64,000 nt of DNA from Solimonas_A sp052035235 (lineage in GTDB: Bacteria > Pseudomonadota > Gammaproteobacteria > Nevskiales > Nevskiaceae), in the NCBI GenBank assembly GCA_052035235.1, contig JBPOHT010000051.1, positions 22,462-86,461 of the forward strand, read 5' to 3'. Position 1 is the first letter of the stretch, and each line of letters begins with the position of its first letter. The position numbers and the translations under genes were made by a program. Below the pieces are notes generated by a model. The model was given only the letters and a program-made list of their open reading frames with translations. It did not search any database and was not told the DNA's origin. Below, piece by piece: positions 16,966 to 27,051 of this stretch.

Positions 16966-17922
16966 ATGCGTTCACGCATTGTCGGCACCGGCAGCTATCT
17001 CCCGGCCCAGAGCCTCAGCAACCAGGAGCTGGAAAGCCGCATCGATACCACCGACGAGTGGATCTTCCAGCGCACCGGCATCCGCAGCCGCCACGTGGCC
17101 GCCGAGAACGAGCACACCTCCGACCTGGCGCTGCAGGCTGCGAAGCAGGCCATGGAGATGGCCGGCGTCACCGCCGCCGACATCGACCTGATCATCGTGG
17201 CGACCACCACGCCGGACATGATCTTCCCGTCCACCGCCTGCCTGCTGCAGTCCAAGCTGGGCGTGCGCAATTGCGCCGCCTTCGATGTGCAGGCGGTCTG
17301 CACCGGCTTCGTCTACGCCCTGGCCACCGCCGACAAGTTCGTCAACAGCGGCCAGTCCAAGTGCGCCCTGGTGGTGGGAGCCGAGAAGTTCTCGCGCCTG
17401 CTGGACTGGAGCGACCGCCGCACCTGCGTGCTGTTCGGCGACGGCGCCGGCGCCGTGGTGCTCAAGCCCGATCCCGAGTTCGGCATCCTGTCCACGCACC
17501 TGAAGGCCGACGGCTCGCAGGCGCACATCCTGCAGGTGCCCGGCTTCATCGACAACGGCGCGATCGGCGGCCATGCCTATGTGCAGATGGACGGCCAATC
17601 GGTGTTCCGCTTCGCGGTGAAGGCGCTGGACGAGATCTGCAAGGAAACCCTCGCCGCCAACGGCCTGCAGGGCAAGGACATCGACTGGCTGGTGCCGCAC
17701 CAGGCCAACATCCGCATCATCATGGCCACCGCCGAGAAGCTGGGCATGCCCACCGACCGCATCGTCACCACGCTGGAACGGCAGGGCAACACCTCGGCGG
17801 CGTCCGTGCCGCTGGCGCTGGATACGGCGGTGCGGGATGGGCGTATCCAGCGGGGACAGCACGTCCTGCTGGAGGCGGTGGGGGGTGGGATGACGTGGGG
17901 GGCGGCGTTGTTGAAGTGGTGA
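16966..17922 (+). CDS. fabH: 3-oxoacyl-ACP synthase III
   Basis: A 318-aa condensing enzyme that starts fatty-acid synthesis by joining acetyl-CoA and malonyl-ACP. The catalytic triad is visible: Cys112 in FDVQAVCTGF, His245 in VPHQAN, Asn275 in RQGNTSAAS. The C-terminal GGGMTWGAALLKW is the family ending. ATG 16966 has CAGGAG upstream and gives the canonical MRSRIVGTGSYLP start. It is isolated from the usual plsX-fabD-fabG-acpP cluster, so it could be a second FabH paralogue (for example with different acyl-CoA preference). Its stop codon touches the structured repeat that follows. Confidence 0.92.
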   Translation: MRSRIVGTGSYLPAQSLSNQELESRIDTTDEWIFQRTGIRSRHVAAENEHTSDLALQAAKQAMEMAGVTAADIDLIIVATTTPDMIFPSTACLLQSKLGVRNCAAFDVQAVCTGFVYALATADKFVNSGQSKCALVVGAEKFSRLLDWSDRRTCVLFGDGAGAVVLKPDPEFGILSTHLKADGSQAHILQVPGFIDNGAIGGHAYVQMDGQSVFRFAVKALDEICKETLAANGLQGKDIDWLVPHQANIRIIMATAEKLGMPTDRIVTTLERQGNTSAASVPLALDTAVRDGRIQRGQHVLLEAVGGGMTWGAALLKW

Positions 17923-18091
17923 TTTGTCGCGTCTTTGGTGATGCCTAAATGGCATCACCAGCGGCAAATCTGACCGGCCATGGAATGTTTGGCCCTGCTG
18001 GGGCGTGACTCGATGTCACGCTCCAGTGAGCCAAACATGGTCGGGGGATCAATCAGGAAGTGAGGTCCCGCCATGGATGGCGCCACCGCTT
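17921..18091. repeat. Composite structured repeat, copy 2
   Basis: This has the same module order as 481-604. The nested hairpin has outer arms 17921-17930/17961-17970 (one G-T pair) and inner arms 17937-17945/17951-17959 around TAAAT. An expanded second hairpin follows: ATGTTTGGC near 17984 pairs with GCCAAACAT near 18030, enclosing GGGCGTGAC/GTCACGCTC. The conserved box GAGGTCCCGCC-ATGGATGGCG ends it at about 18091. Both inner and outer stems differ in sequence from copy 1 yet stay complementary. The 5' arm begins inside the fabH stop codon. Confidence 0.7.
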
Positions 18092-18095
18092 GTCT

Positions 18096-18201
18096 CCCCT
18101 CGCCCGCTTGCGGGAGAGGGGCTGGGGGAGAGGGTTTCTGTGACTCTCGCAACTTTTACAGCACCCTCTCCCCTGCCCCTCTCCCGCAAGCGGGCGAGGG
18201 G
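18096..18201. repeat. REP-like pair in inverted orientation
   Basis: 26-bp palindromic units at 18096-18121 and 18176-18201 are exact reverse complements. Including the inner GGGGAGAGGG/CCCTCTCCCC arms the complementarity spans about 39 bp with a 28-nt loop. It lies between the convergent ends of fabH and prpR, 5 nt from the prpR stop, and could stabilise or end both transcripts. Confidence 0.85.
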
Positions 18202-18206
18202 AAAGG

Positions 18207-19781
<1,575 letters not shown>

Positions 19782-19789
19782 GGCGCACA

Positions 19790-19831
19790 TTATGTTTCAT
19801 TTATTGTTTCATTTGTTTCAATGAAACATAA
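19790..19831. promoter_or_regulatory. Predicted PrpR operator (upstream activating sequence)
   Basis: An exact 11-bp inverted repeat TTATGTTTCAT/ATGAAACATAA (19790-19800/19821-19831) contains three direct TGTTTCA units (19793, 19805, 19814) and one inverted TGAAACA (19822). It abuts the prpR start, so PrpR may also regulate itself. The binding assignment is inferred from position and symmetry. Confidence 0.75.
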
Positions 19832-19885
19832 CGCTGCCAGACCTGCAACAAACCAGCGCATCGGATTTAAACATAAATCCTTTTA

Positions 19886-19898
19886 TATCAATGCATTG
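19886..19898 (+). promoter_or_regulatory. Predicted IHF binding site
   Basis: TATCAATGCATTG is a full match to the IHF consensus WATCAA-N4-TTR. It lies in an AT-rich stretch between the PrpR operator and the -24/-12 promoter, where DNA bending by IHF normally brings a sigma-54 activator to polymerase. Confidence 0.7.
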
Positions 19899-19914
19899 AT
19901 CCCGTTTTTCAGTT

Positions 19915-19929
19915 TGGCACAGCTCTTGG
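19915..19929 (+). promoter_or_regulatory. Sigma-54 (-24/-12) promoter of prpB
   Basis: TGGCACA-GCTC-TTGG matches TGGCACG-N4-TTGC with correct spacing; the last position is G instead of C. It is 42 nt before the prpB ATG and downstream of the PrpR and IHF sites. Confidence 0.8.
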
Positions 19930-19970
19930 TTACGAATCCGCGCCTTTCCCCGCAAACCGAGGAGCACCCC

Positions 19971-20855
19971 ATGACGTTTTCCGCCGGCGCCAATTTCCGC
20001 GCCGCCATTGCCGCCGAGAAGCCCTTGCAGGTAATCGGCGCCATCAACGCCAACCACGCCCTGCTGGCCAAGCGCGCCGGCTTCAAGGCGATCTACCTGT
20101 CGGGTGGCGGCGTCGCCGCGGGCAGCCTCGGCCTGCCGGACCTGGGCATCAACACCATGGACGACGTGCTGACCGACACGCGCCGCATCACCGATGTCTG
20201 CGACCTGCCGCTGCTGGTCGACATCGACACCGGCTTCGGCCCTTCGGCCTTCAACATCGAGCGCACCATCAAGAGCCTGATCAAGGCCGGCGCGGCCGCC
20301 TGCCACATCGAGGACCAGGTCGGCGCCAAGCGCTGCGGCCACCGTCCGGGCAAGGAGATCGTGACCCAGGGCGAGATGACCGACCGCGTGAAGGCCGCCG
20401 CCGACGCGCGCACCGACCCGAACTTCTTCCTGATCGCCCGCACCGACGCGATCCAGGCCGAGGGCGTGGATGCCGCCATCGAGCGCGCCATCGCCTGCGC
20501 CGAGGCCGGCGCCGACGCGATCTTCGCCGAGGCCGCCTACGACCTGCCCACCTACAAGAAATTCGTCGATGCGCTGAAGGTGCCGGTGCTGGCCAACATC
20601 ACCGAGTTCGGCGCCACGCCGCTGTTCACCCGCGACGAGCTGGCCTCGGTCGGCGTCGGCATCCAGCTGTACCCGCTGTCGGCCTTCCGCGCCGCCAACA
20701 AGGCCGCCGAGGCGGTCTACACTTCGATCCGCCAGAACGGCCACCAGAAGGACGTGATCGACCAGATGCAGACCCGAGCGGAGCTGTACGACCGTATCGG
20801 CTATCACGCTTTCGAGAACAAGCTGGACGCATTGTTCGCGGCCAAGAAGAAGTAA
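19971..20855 (+). CDS. prpB: Methylisocitrate lyase
   Basis: A 294-aa ICL/PEPM-superfamily enzyme that splits 2-methylisocitrate into pyruvate and succinate, the last step of the methylcitrate cycle. It has the catalytic KRCGH motif (Cys122), metal-binding acidic residues in LLVDIDTGFG (about 83-90), and the IARTDA and EAAYDLPTYK segments. GAGGAG lies 7 nt before ATG 19971; the open frame upstream covers the regulatory region and is not coding. It is the first gene of prpB-prpC-acnD-prpF, with 31 nt to prpC. Confidence 0.97.
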   Translation: MTFSAGANFRAAIAAEKPLQVIGAINANHALLAKRAGFKAIYLSGGGVAAGSLGLPDLGINTMDDVLTDTRRITDVCDLPLLVDIDTGFGPSAFNIERTIKSLIKAGAAACHIEDQVGAKRCGHRPGKEIVTQGEMTDRVKAAADARTDPNFFLIARTDAIQAEGVDAAIERAIACAEAGADAIFAEAAYDLPTYKKFVDALKVPVLANITEFGATPLFTRDELASVGVGIQLYPLSAFRAANKAAEAVYTSIRQNGHQKDVIDQMQTRAELYDRIGYHAFENKLDALFAAKKK

Positions 20856-20886
20856 GACAGCCCACCCCATTTTCCAGGAGAGAACC

Positions 20887-22041
20887 ATGAGCGAACCTAC
20901 CGCCCCGACGTTCAAGCCCAAGAAGTCCGTTGCGCTGTCCGGCACCGCCGCCGGCAACACCGCCCTCTGCACGGTCGGCCGTTCCGGCAACGACCTGCAC
21001 TACCGCGGCTACGACATCCTCGATGTCGCCGCCCAGTGCGAGTTCGAAGAGATCGCCCACCTGCTGGTGCACGGCAAGCTGCCGACCGTGTCCGAGCTGG
21101 CCGCCTACAAGACCAAGCTGAAGTCGCTGCGCGGCCTGCCGGCCGCCGTGAAGACCGCGCTGGAGCAGCTGCCGCCCTCCGCCCACCCGATGGACGTGAT
21201 GCGCACCGGCGTCTCCGTGCTCGGCTGCGTCAAGCCGGAGAAGGACGACCACAACCACCCGGGCGCGCGTGACATCGCCGACAAGCTGATGGCCAGCCTC
21301 GGCTCGATGCTGCTGTACTGGTACCACTACGCCTACAACGGCAACGTGATCGACGTCGAGACCGACGACGACTCCATCGGCGGCCACTTCCTGCACCTGC
21401 TGCACGGCACCAAGCCGCCGGAGAGCTGGGTCAAGGCCATGCACACCTCGCTGGTGCTGTACGCCGAGCACGAGTTCAACGCCTCGACCTTCACCACTCG
21501 CGTCGTCGCCGGCACCGGCTCCGACATCTACTCCGCGATCTGCGGCGGCATCGGCGCCCTGCGCGGCCCGAAGCACGGCGGCGCCAACGAAGTGGCCTTC
21601 GAGATCCAGAAGCGCTACGACAGCCCGGACGAGGCGGAAGCCGACATCAAGGCCCGCGTCGAGAAGAAGGAAGTCGTCATCGGCTTCGGCCACCCGGTCT
21701 ACACCATTGCCGATCCGCGCAACAAGGTGATCAAGGAAGTGGCGCGCGACCTGTCCAAGGAAGCCGGCAGCATGAAGATGTTCGACATCGCCGAGCGCCT
21801 GGAGACGGTGATGTGGGACATCAAGAAGATGTTCCCGAACCTGGACTGGTTCTCCGCCGTCAGCTACCACGTGATGGGCGTGCCGACCGACATGTTCACC
21901 CCGCTGTTCGTGATCGCCCGCACCTCCGGCTGGAGCGCGCACATCATCGAGCAGCGCATCGACGGCAAGATCATCCGCCCGTCGGCGAACTACGTCGGCC
22001 CCGAGGACCTGAAGTTCGTCCCCATCAAGGACCGCAAGTAA
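20887..22041 (+). CDS. prpC: 2-methylcitrate synthase
   Basis: A 384-aa citrate-synthase-family enzyme condensing propionyl-CoA and oxaloacetate to 2-methylcitrate. Catalytic residues are visible in LYAEHEFNAST (His), GPKHGGANE (His) and the GFGHPVY and DWFSAVSYH (Asp) motifs, and the length is typical of PrpC. AGGAG is 7 nt upstream of the ATG. It is separated from acnD by 94 nt containing a strong hairpin, which may set a different level for the downstream genes. Confidence 0.97.
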   Translation: MSEPTAPTFKPKKSVALSGTAAGNTALCTVGRSGNDLHYRGYDILDVAAQCEFEEIAHLLVHGKLPTVSELAAYKTKLKSLRGLPAAVKTALEQLPPSAHPMDVMRTGVSVLGCVKPEKDDHNHPGARDIADKLMASLGSMLLYWYHYAYNGNVIDVETDDDSIGGHFLHLLHGTKPPESWVKAMHTSLVLYAEHEFNASTFTTRVVAGTGSDIYSAICGGIGALRGPKHGGANEVAFEIQKRYDSPDEAEADIKARVEKKEVVIGFGHPVYTIADPRNKVIKEVARDLSKEAGSMKMFDIAERLETVMWDIKKMFPNLDWFSAVSYHVMGVPTDMFTPLFVIARTSGWSAHIIEQRIDGKIIRPSANYVGPEDLKFVPIKDRK

Positions 22042-22050
22042 GAGCTGCAA

Positions 22051-22079
22051 GAGCGACCGCGCCCCTGGCGCGGTCGCTC
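22051..22079 (+). promoter_or_regulatory. Intra-operon hairpin between prpC and acnD
   Basis: A perfect 13-bp stem GAGCGACCGCGCC/GGCGCGGTCGCTC with a 3-nt loop, 9 nt after the prpC stop. The following bases (GTTTCAG) do not make a proper U tract, so partial termination or 3'-end protection of prpBC mRNA is more likely than full termination. Confidence 0.7.
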
Positions 22080-22135
22080 GTTTCAGGCCCAGCCATCGCG
22101 CATAGCCACACCTGACATCACCCGGTTTCCGCTCC

Positions 22136-24733
22136 ATGAATACTGCCTTCCGCAAGAACCTTCCCGGCACCCAGCTCGACTACTACGACGCGCGCGAAGC
22201 CGTCGATGCGATCAAGCCCGGCGCCTATGCCAAGCTGCCCTACACCGCCCGCGTGCATGCCGAGAATCTGGTGCGCAAGGGTGAGCCCGAGAAGATCAAC
22301 GCCTACCTGGGCCAGCTGATCGAGCGCAAGCGCGATCTCGACTTCCCCTGGTTCCCGGTGCGTGTGGTGTGCCACGACATCCTCGGCCAGACCGCGCTGG
22401 TGGATCTCGCCGGCCTGCGCGACGCGATCGCCGACCAGGGCGGCGACCCGGCCAAGGTGAACCCGGTGGTGCCGGTGCAGCTGATCGTGGACCACTCGCT
22501 GGCGGTGGAAGCACCGGGCTTCGACAAGGACGCGTTCGCCAAGAACCGTGCGATCGAGGACCGCCGCAACGAGGACCGCTTCCACTTCATCGAGTGGACC
22601 AAGAAGTCCTTCAAGAACGTGGACGTGATCCCCGCCGGCAACGGCATCATGCACCAGATCAACCTGGAGCGGATGTCGCCGGTGATCTACACCGACCAGG
22701 GCGTCGCCTTCCCGGACACCTGCGTCGGCACCGACAGCCACACGCCGCACGTGGATGCCCTGGGCGTCATCGCCATCGGCGTCGGCGGACTGGAGGCCGA
22801 GAACGTCATGCTGGGCCGCGCCTCCTGGATGCGCCTGCCGGACATCGTCGGCGTGGAGCTGAGCGGCAAGCCGCAGCCGGGCATCACCGCCACCGACGTG
22901 GTGCTGGCCCTGACCGAGTTCCTGCGCAAGGAGAAGGTCGTCGGCGCCTACCTGGAGTTCTACGGCGAAGGTTCCGCGGCGCTGACGCTGGGCGACCGCG
23001 CCACCATCTCCAACATGGCGCCGGAATACGGCGCCACGGCCGCGATGTTCTTCATCGACGGCAACACCATCGACTACCTCAAGCTGACCGGCCGCGACGA
23101 CCAGCAGGTCAAGCTGGTGGAGAACTACGCCAAGCTCACCGGTCTCTGGGCCGACTCGCTGAAGACCGCCGAGTATGAGCGCGTGCTGAAGTTCGACCTG
23201 TCGACCGTGGTGCGCAACATGGCCGGCCCGTCGAACCCGCACAAGCGCCTGCCGACCAGCGCGCTGGCCGAGCGCGGCATCGCCGCGCCCTGGGAGCTGC
23301 CGGCGGACGGCAAGATGCCGGACGGCGCGGTGATCATCGCCGCCATCACCAGCTGCACCAACACCTCCAATCCGCGCAACGTCATCGCCGCCGGCCTGCT
23401 GGCGCGCAATGCCAACGCGCGCGGCCTGGCCCGCAAGCCCTGGGTGAAGTCCTCGCTGGCGCCCGGCTCCAAGGCCGTGCAGCTGTACCTGGAAGACGCC
23501 AAGCTGCTGCCGGAGCTGGAACAGCTGGGCTTCGGCATCGTGGCCTTTGCCTGCACCACCTGCAACGGCATGTCCGGCGCGCTGGACCCGAAGATCCAGC
23601 AGGAGATCATCGACCGTGACCTGTACGCCACGGCCGTGCTCTCCGGCAACCGCAACTTCGACGGCCGCATCCACCCGTATGCGAAGCAGGCCTTCCTGGC
23701 CTCGCCGCCGCTGGTCGTGGCCTACGCCATCGCCGGCACCGTGCGCTTCGACATCGAGAAGGACGTGCTGGGCCTGGACCAGGACGGCAAGCCGGTCACG
23801 CTGAAGGACATCTGGCCGACCGACGCCGAGATCGACGCCGTCATCGCCCAGAGCGTCAAGCCGGAGATGTTCCGCAAGGTCTACGACCCGATGTTCAACT
23901 TCAAGGTCGTGGAAGACAAGAACATCAAGCCGCTGTACGACTGGCGCCCGCAGAGCACCTACATCCGCCGCCCGCCGTACTGGGAAGGCGCGCTGGCCGG
24001 CGAGCGCACGCTCAAGGGCCTGCGTCCGCTGGCGGTGCTGCCGGACAACATCACCACCGACCACCTCTCGCCCTCCAACGCGATCCTGATGGACAGCGCC
24101 GCCGGCGAGTACCTGCACAAGATGGGCCTGCCGGAAGAGGACTTCAACTCCTACGCCACGCACCGCGGCGACCACCTGACGGCGCAGCGCGCCACCTTCG
24201 CCAACCCGCAGCTGGTCAACGAGATGGTGGTGGTGGACGGCAAGGTCAAGAAGGGTTCGCTGGCGCGCGTGGAGCCGGAAGGCAAGGTCATGCGCATGTG
24301 GGAAGCCATCGAGACCTACATGGACCGCAAGCAGCCGCTGATCATCGTGGCGGGCGCGGACTACGGCCAGGGCTCGTCGCGTGACTGGGCCGCCAAGGGC
24401 GTGCGCCTGGCCGGCGTGGAAGTGATCGCAGCCGAGGGCTTCGAGCGCATCCACCGCACCAACCTGATCGGCATGGGCGTGCTGCCGCTGGAGTTCAAGC
24501 CGGGCACCACCCGCCTGACCCTGGGGCTGGACGGTACGGAGACCTACGACGTGGCCGGCAAGCTGGCACCGCGCACGACGCTGACGCTGGTCGTCACGCG
24601 CAGGAACGGCGAGAAGCTGGAAGTGCCGATGACCTGCCGCCTGGACTCCGACGAGGAAGTGCTGGTGTACCAGGCCGGTGGTGTGCTGCAGCGGTTTGCG
24701 ATGGATTTCCTGGCGTCGAACAAGGCGGCTTGA
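22136..24733 (+). CDS. acnD: Fe/S-dependent 2-methylcitrate dehydratase AcnD
   Basis: An 865-aa aconitase-superfamily enzyme dehydrating 2-methylcitrate; it replaces PrpD in cycles that also need PrpF. The [4Fe-4S] ligands are Cys407 (SCTNTSNPRN) and Cys473/Cys476 (ACTTCNGMSG). DSHTPH begins near residue 200, and the swivel domain with GADYGQGSSRDWAAKG is near the C-terminus. The start context MNTAFRKNLPGTQLDYYD fits the family. No clear Shine-Dalgarno is seen just before the ATG. prpF follows after a REP pair. Confidence 0.96.
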   Translation: MNTAFRKNLPGTQLDYYDAREAVDAIKPGAYAKLPYTARVHAENLVRKGEPEKINAYLGQLIERKRDLDFPWFPVRVVCHDILGQTALVDLAGLRDAIADQGGDPAKVNPVVPVQLIVDHSLAVEAPGFDKDAFAKNRAIEDRRNEDRFHFIEWTKKSFKNVDVIPAGNGIMHQINLERMSPVIYTDQGVAFPDTCVGTDSHTPHVDALGVIAIGVGGLEAENVMLGRASWMRLPDIVGVELSGKPQPGITATDVVLALTEFLRKEKVVGAYLEFYGEGSAALTLGDRATISNMAPEYGATAAMFFIDGNTIDYLKLTGRDDQQVKLVENYAKLTGLWADSLKTAEYERVLKFDLSTVVRNMAGPSNPHKRLPTSALAERGIAAPWELPADGKMPDGAVIIAAITSCTNTSNPRNVIAAGLLARNANARGLARKPWVKSSLAPGSKAVQLYLEDAKLLPELEQLGFGIVAFACTTCNGMSGALDPKIQQEIIDRDLYATAVLSGNRNFDGRIHPYAKQAFLASPPLVVAYAIAGTVRFDIEKDVLGLDQDGKPVTLKDIWPTDAEIDAVIAQSVKPEMFRKVYDPMFNFKVVEDKNIKPLYDWRPQSTYIRRPPYWEGALAGERTLKGLRPLAVLPDNITTDHLSPSNAILMDSAAGEYLHKMGLPEEDFNSYATHRGDHLTAQRATFANPQLVNEMVVVDGKVKKGSLARVEPEGKVMRMWEAIETYMDRKQPLIIVAGADYGQGSSRDWAAKGVRLAGVEVIAAEGFERIHRTNLIGMGVLPLEFKPGTTRLTLGLDGTETYDVAGKLAPRTTLTLVVTRRNGEKLEVPMTCRLDSDEEVLVYQAGGVLQRFAMDFLASNKAA

Positions 24734-24748
24734 GGTAGCGGCATCAGT

Positions 24749-24853
24749 CCCCTCTCCCGCTTGCGGGAGAGGGTCAGGGAGAGGGTGCTGTAGAGCTTGC
24801 AGGCTTTACAGAAACCCTCTCCCCTAGCCCCTCTCCCGCAAGCGGGCGAGGGG
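24749..24853. repeat. REP-like pair between acnD and prpF
   Basis: Palindromic units at 24749-24773 and 24828-24853 in inverted orientation, joined by AGGGAGAGGGT...ACCCTCTCCCC arms and a loop containing TTTACAGAAA. The layout is almost identical to 18096-18201. It sits inside an operon, so it may act on mRNA stability between the two cistrons. Confidence 0.85.
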
Positions 24854-24868
24854 AACTCAGGAATCAAC

Positions 24869-26056
24869 ATGGCTCACGTACCCCAGATCAAAATCCCCGC
24901 CACCTACATGCGTGGCGGCACCAGCAAGGGCGTGTTCTTCCGCCTGCAGGACCTGCCGGAGCGCGCGCAGGTCGCGGGCGAGGCTCGCGACAAGCTGCTG
25001 CTGCGCGTGATCGGCTCGCCCGATGCCTACGGCGCGCAGATCGACGGCATGGGCGGCGCGACTTCCTCCACGTCCAAGACCGTGATCCTGGCCAAGAGCG
25101 CCAAGAGCGACCACGACGTGGACTACATGTTCGGCCAGGTGTCGATCGACAAGGCCTTCGTCGACTGGTCGGGCAACTGCGGCAACCTGACGGCAGCGGT
25201 CGGCTCGTTCGCGATCAGCAACGGCCTGGTGGATGCGGCGCGCATCCCCAAGGACGGTATCTGCGTGGTGCGCATCTGGCAGACGCAGATCAACAAGACC
25301 ATCATCGCCCATGTGCCGATCACCAACGGCCAGGTGCAGGAGACCGGTGACTTCGAGCTCGACGGCGTGACCTTCCCGGCGGCCGAGGTGCAGATCGAGT
25401 TCCTCGATCCGGCCGACGACGGCGACGAGGGTGGTTCGATGTTCCCCACCGGCAACCTGGTGGACGATCTCGAGGTGCCGGGCATCGGCACGCTCAAGGC
25501 GACCATGATCAATGCCGGTATCCCCACCGTGTTCATCAACGCCTCCGAGATCGGCTACACCGGCACCGAGTTGCGCGAGGCGATCAATGGCGACGCCAAG
25601 GCGCTGGAGAAGTTCGAGACCATCCGTGCCCATGGCGCCCTGCGCATGGGCCTGATCAAGGACGTCAGCGAGGCCGCCAAGCGCCAGCATACGCCCAAGG
25701 TGGCCTTCGTCGCGCCGCCGACCGGCTACAAGTCCTCCAGCGGCAAGGCGGTGGACGCCAAGGACGTGGACCTCAACGTGCGCGCGCTGTCGATGGGCAA
25801 GCTGCACCACGCCATGATGGGCACGGCGGCGGTGGCCATCGGTACGGCGGCGGCCATCCCCGGCACGCTGGTGAACCTGGCGGCCGGCGGCGGTGCCCGC
25901 GAGGCGGTGCGCTTCGGCCACCCCTCCGGCACGCTGCGCGTGGGTGCGGCGGCGGTGCAGGAGAACGGCCAGTGGGTGGTGAAGAAGGCGATCATGTCGC
26001 GCTCCGCCCGCGTGCTGATGGAAGGCACCGTGCGCGTGCCGGGCGACTGCTTCTGA
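24869..26056 (+). CDS. prpF: 2-methylaconitate isomerase PrpF
   Basis: A 395-aa diaminopimelate-epimerase-fold protein that isomerises the 2-methylaconitate produced by AcnD so that aconitase can rehydrate it. It begins PATYMRGGTSKGVFF, the family signature, and contains QIDGMGGATSSTSKT, DWSGNCGNLTAAVG and the C-terminal HPSGTLRVGA. ATG 24869 has AGGA 8 nt upstream; the in-frame extension upstream is translated REP repeat and is rejected. AcnD plus PrpF without PrpD defines this as the AcnD-type methylcitrate cycle. Confidence 0.96.
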   Translation: MAHVPQIKIPATYMRGGTSKGVFFRLQDLPERAQVAGEARDKLLLRVIGSPDAYGAQIDGMGGATSSTSKTVILAKSAKSDHDVDYMFGQVSIDKAFVDWSGNCGNLTAAVGSFAISNGLVDAARIPKDGICVVRIWQTQINKTIIAHVPITNGQVQETGDFELDGVTFPAAEVQIEFLDPADDGDEGGSMFPTGNLVDDLEVPGIGTLKATMINAGIPTVFINASEIGYTGTELREAINGDAKALEKFETIRAHGALRMGLIKDVSEAAKRQHTPKVAFVAPPTGYKSSSGKAVDAKDVDLNVRALSMGKLHHAMMGTAAVAIGTAAAIPGTLVNLAAGGGAREAVRFGHPSGTLRVGAAAVQENGQWVVKKAIMSRSARVLMEGTVRVPGDCF

Positions 26057-26070
26057 TACTGCCCTGTGCG

Positions 26071-26110
26071 TAACGAAAAAGGCCGGCGCATGCGCCGGCC
26101 TTTTTCGTTA
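26071..26110. terminator. Bidirectional rho-independent terminator
   Basis: A perfect 40-nt palindrome: TAACGAAAAA, GC core GGCCGGCGCA/TGCGCCGGCC, then TTTTTCGTTA. It ends both the prp operon and purU. Confidence 0.95.
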
Positions 26111-26120
26111 CCGCTGCGGA

Positions 26121-26990
26121 TCAGGAGAAGACCACGGTCTTGTTGCCGTCGACGACGACGCGGTCCTCGATGTGCCAGCGCACGGCGCGGGCCAGCACCT
26201 GCCGCTCCAGGTCGCGGCCCAGGTTCTTGAGGTCCACCAGCTCGTCACGGTGCGAGACGCGCACCACGTCCTGCTCGATGATCGGGCCCTGGTCCAGGTC
26301 GGCGGTGACGTAGTGCGCGGTGGCGCCGATGATCTTCACGCCGCGCAGTTGCGCCTGCTGGTAGGGGTCGGCGCCGACGAAGGCCGGCAGGAAGGAGTGG
26401 TGGATGTTGATGATGCGGCTGGGATAGTTGGCCACGAACTCGCCGCTGAGGATACGCATGTAGCGCGCCAGTACGATCAGGTCAGCCTGGCCGGCCAGCA
26501 GGCCCAGCATCTTCGCCTCGGCCTCGGCATGGGTGGCGGCATCGATGGCGACGTGCTCGAAGCGCACGCCGAAACGCTCCACGCTCTCGCGCAGGTCCGG
26601 GTGGTTGGAGATCACCATGGAAATGTCGGCACGCAGTTCGCCGCGCTGCCAGCGCCACAGCAGCTCCAGCAGGGCATGGTCGTGCTTGGACACCAGCAGG
26701 GCCATGCGCGGCTTGTCGGCGGCGAAGGTCATGCGCCAGTCCATCTCGAAGCGCTTGCCCACCACCTCGCCGAAGGCCTGCATCAGTGCCGGCCGCGACA
26801 GGTCCATGGTCGGCGTCTGGAACTCCAGGCGCATGAAGAACTTGCCGCCGCTGGGGTCGCTGGAGTGCTGGTCCAGCTCGGTGATGTTGATGCCGTGGTG
26901 GTACAGGAAGGTGGTTACCGCCGAGACGATGCCGGGGCGGTCCGGGCAGGTGATCAGCAGGCGGGCGGTGGTTTCGGGCAGGGTGGTCAT
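26121..26990 (-). CDS. purU: Formyltetrahydrofolate deformylase
   Basis: A 289-aa enzyme hydrolysing 10-formyl-THF to formate and THF, balancing one-carbon pools and supplying formate for PurT. It has an N-terminal ACT domain (LLITCPDRPGIVSAVTTFL, about residues 11-90) and a C-terminal formyltransferase fold with NIHHSFLPAFVGADPY and ATAHYVTADLDQGPII, which contain the Asn/His/Asp catalytic set. ATG 26990 (MTTLPETTARLL) is preferred to a GTG three codons upstream. It is monocistronic, convergent with prpF, and lies 60 nt from the next minus-strand gene. Confidence 0.95.
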   Translation of the reverse strand: MTTLPETTARLLITCPDRPGIVSAVTTFLYHHGINITELDQHSSDPSGGKFFMRLEFQTPTMDLSRPALMQAFGEVVGKRFEMDWRMTFAADKPRMALLVSKHDHALLELLWRWQRGELRADISMVISNHPDLRESVERFGVRFEHVAIDAATHAEAEAKMLGLLAGQADLIVLARYMRILSGEFVANYPSRIINIHHSFLPAFVGADPYQQAQLRGVKIIGATAHYVTADLDQGPIIEQDVVRVSHRDELVDLKNLGRDLERQVLARAVRWHIEDRVVVDGNKTVVFS

Positions 26991-27051
26991 GACGCGCACA
27001 ACGGCAGGCGAAAGCCGGGATTGTAGGGGTTCCCCCGCCCCCCGTCTCGCC

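Noticed and set aside
19883..19970. Extended coding of prpB upstream of 19971
   Set aside because: The region contains the operator, IHF site and sigma-54 promoter, and the family N-terminus starts at 19971.
22118..24454. Very long open frame antisense to acnD
   Set aside because: Composition follows the complement of a strongly coding gene; high GC gives few stops. AcnD motifs prove the plus strand.
24797..24868. N-terminal extension of prpF
   Set aside because: It also reads through the REP repeat; ATG 24869 has a good ribosome-binding site and the family N-terminus.
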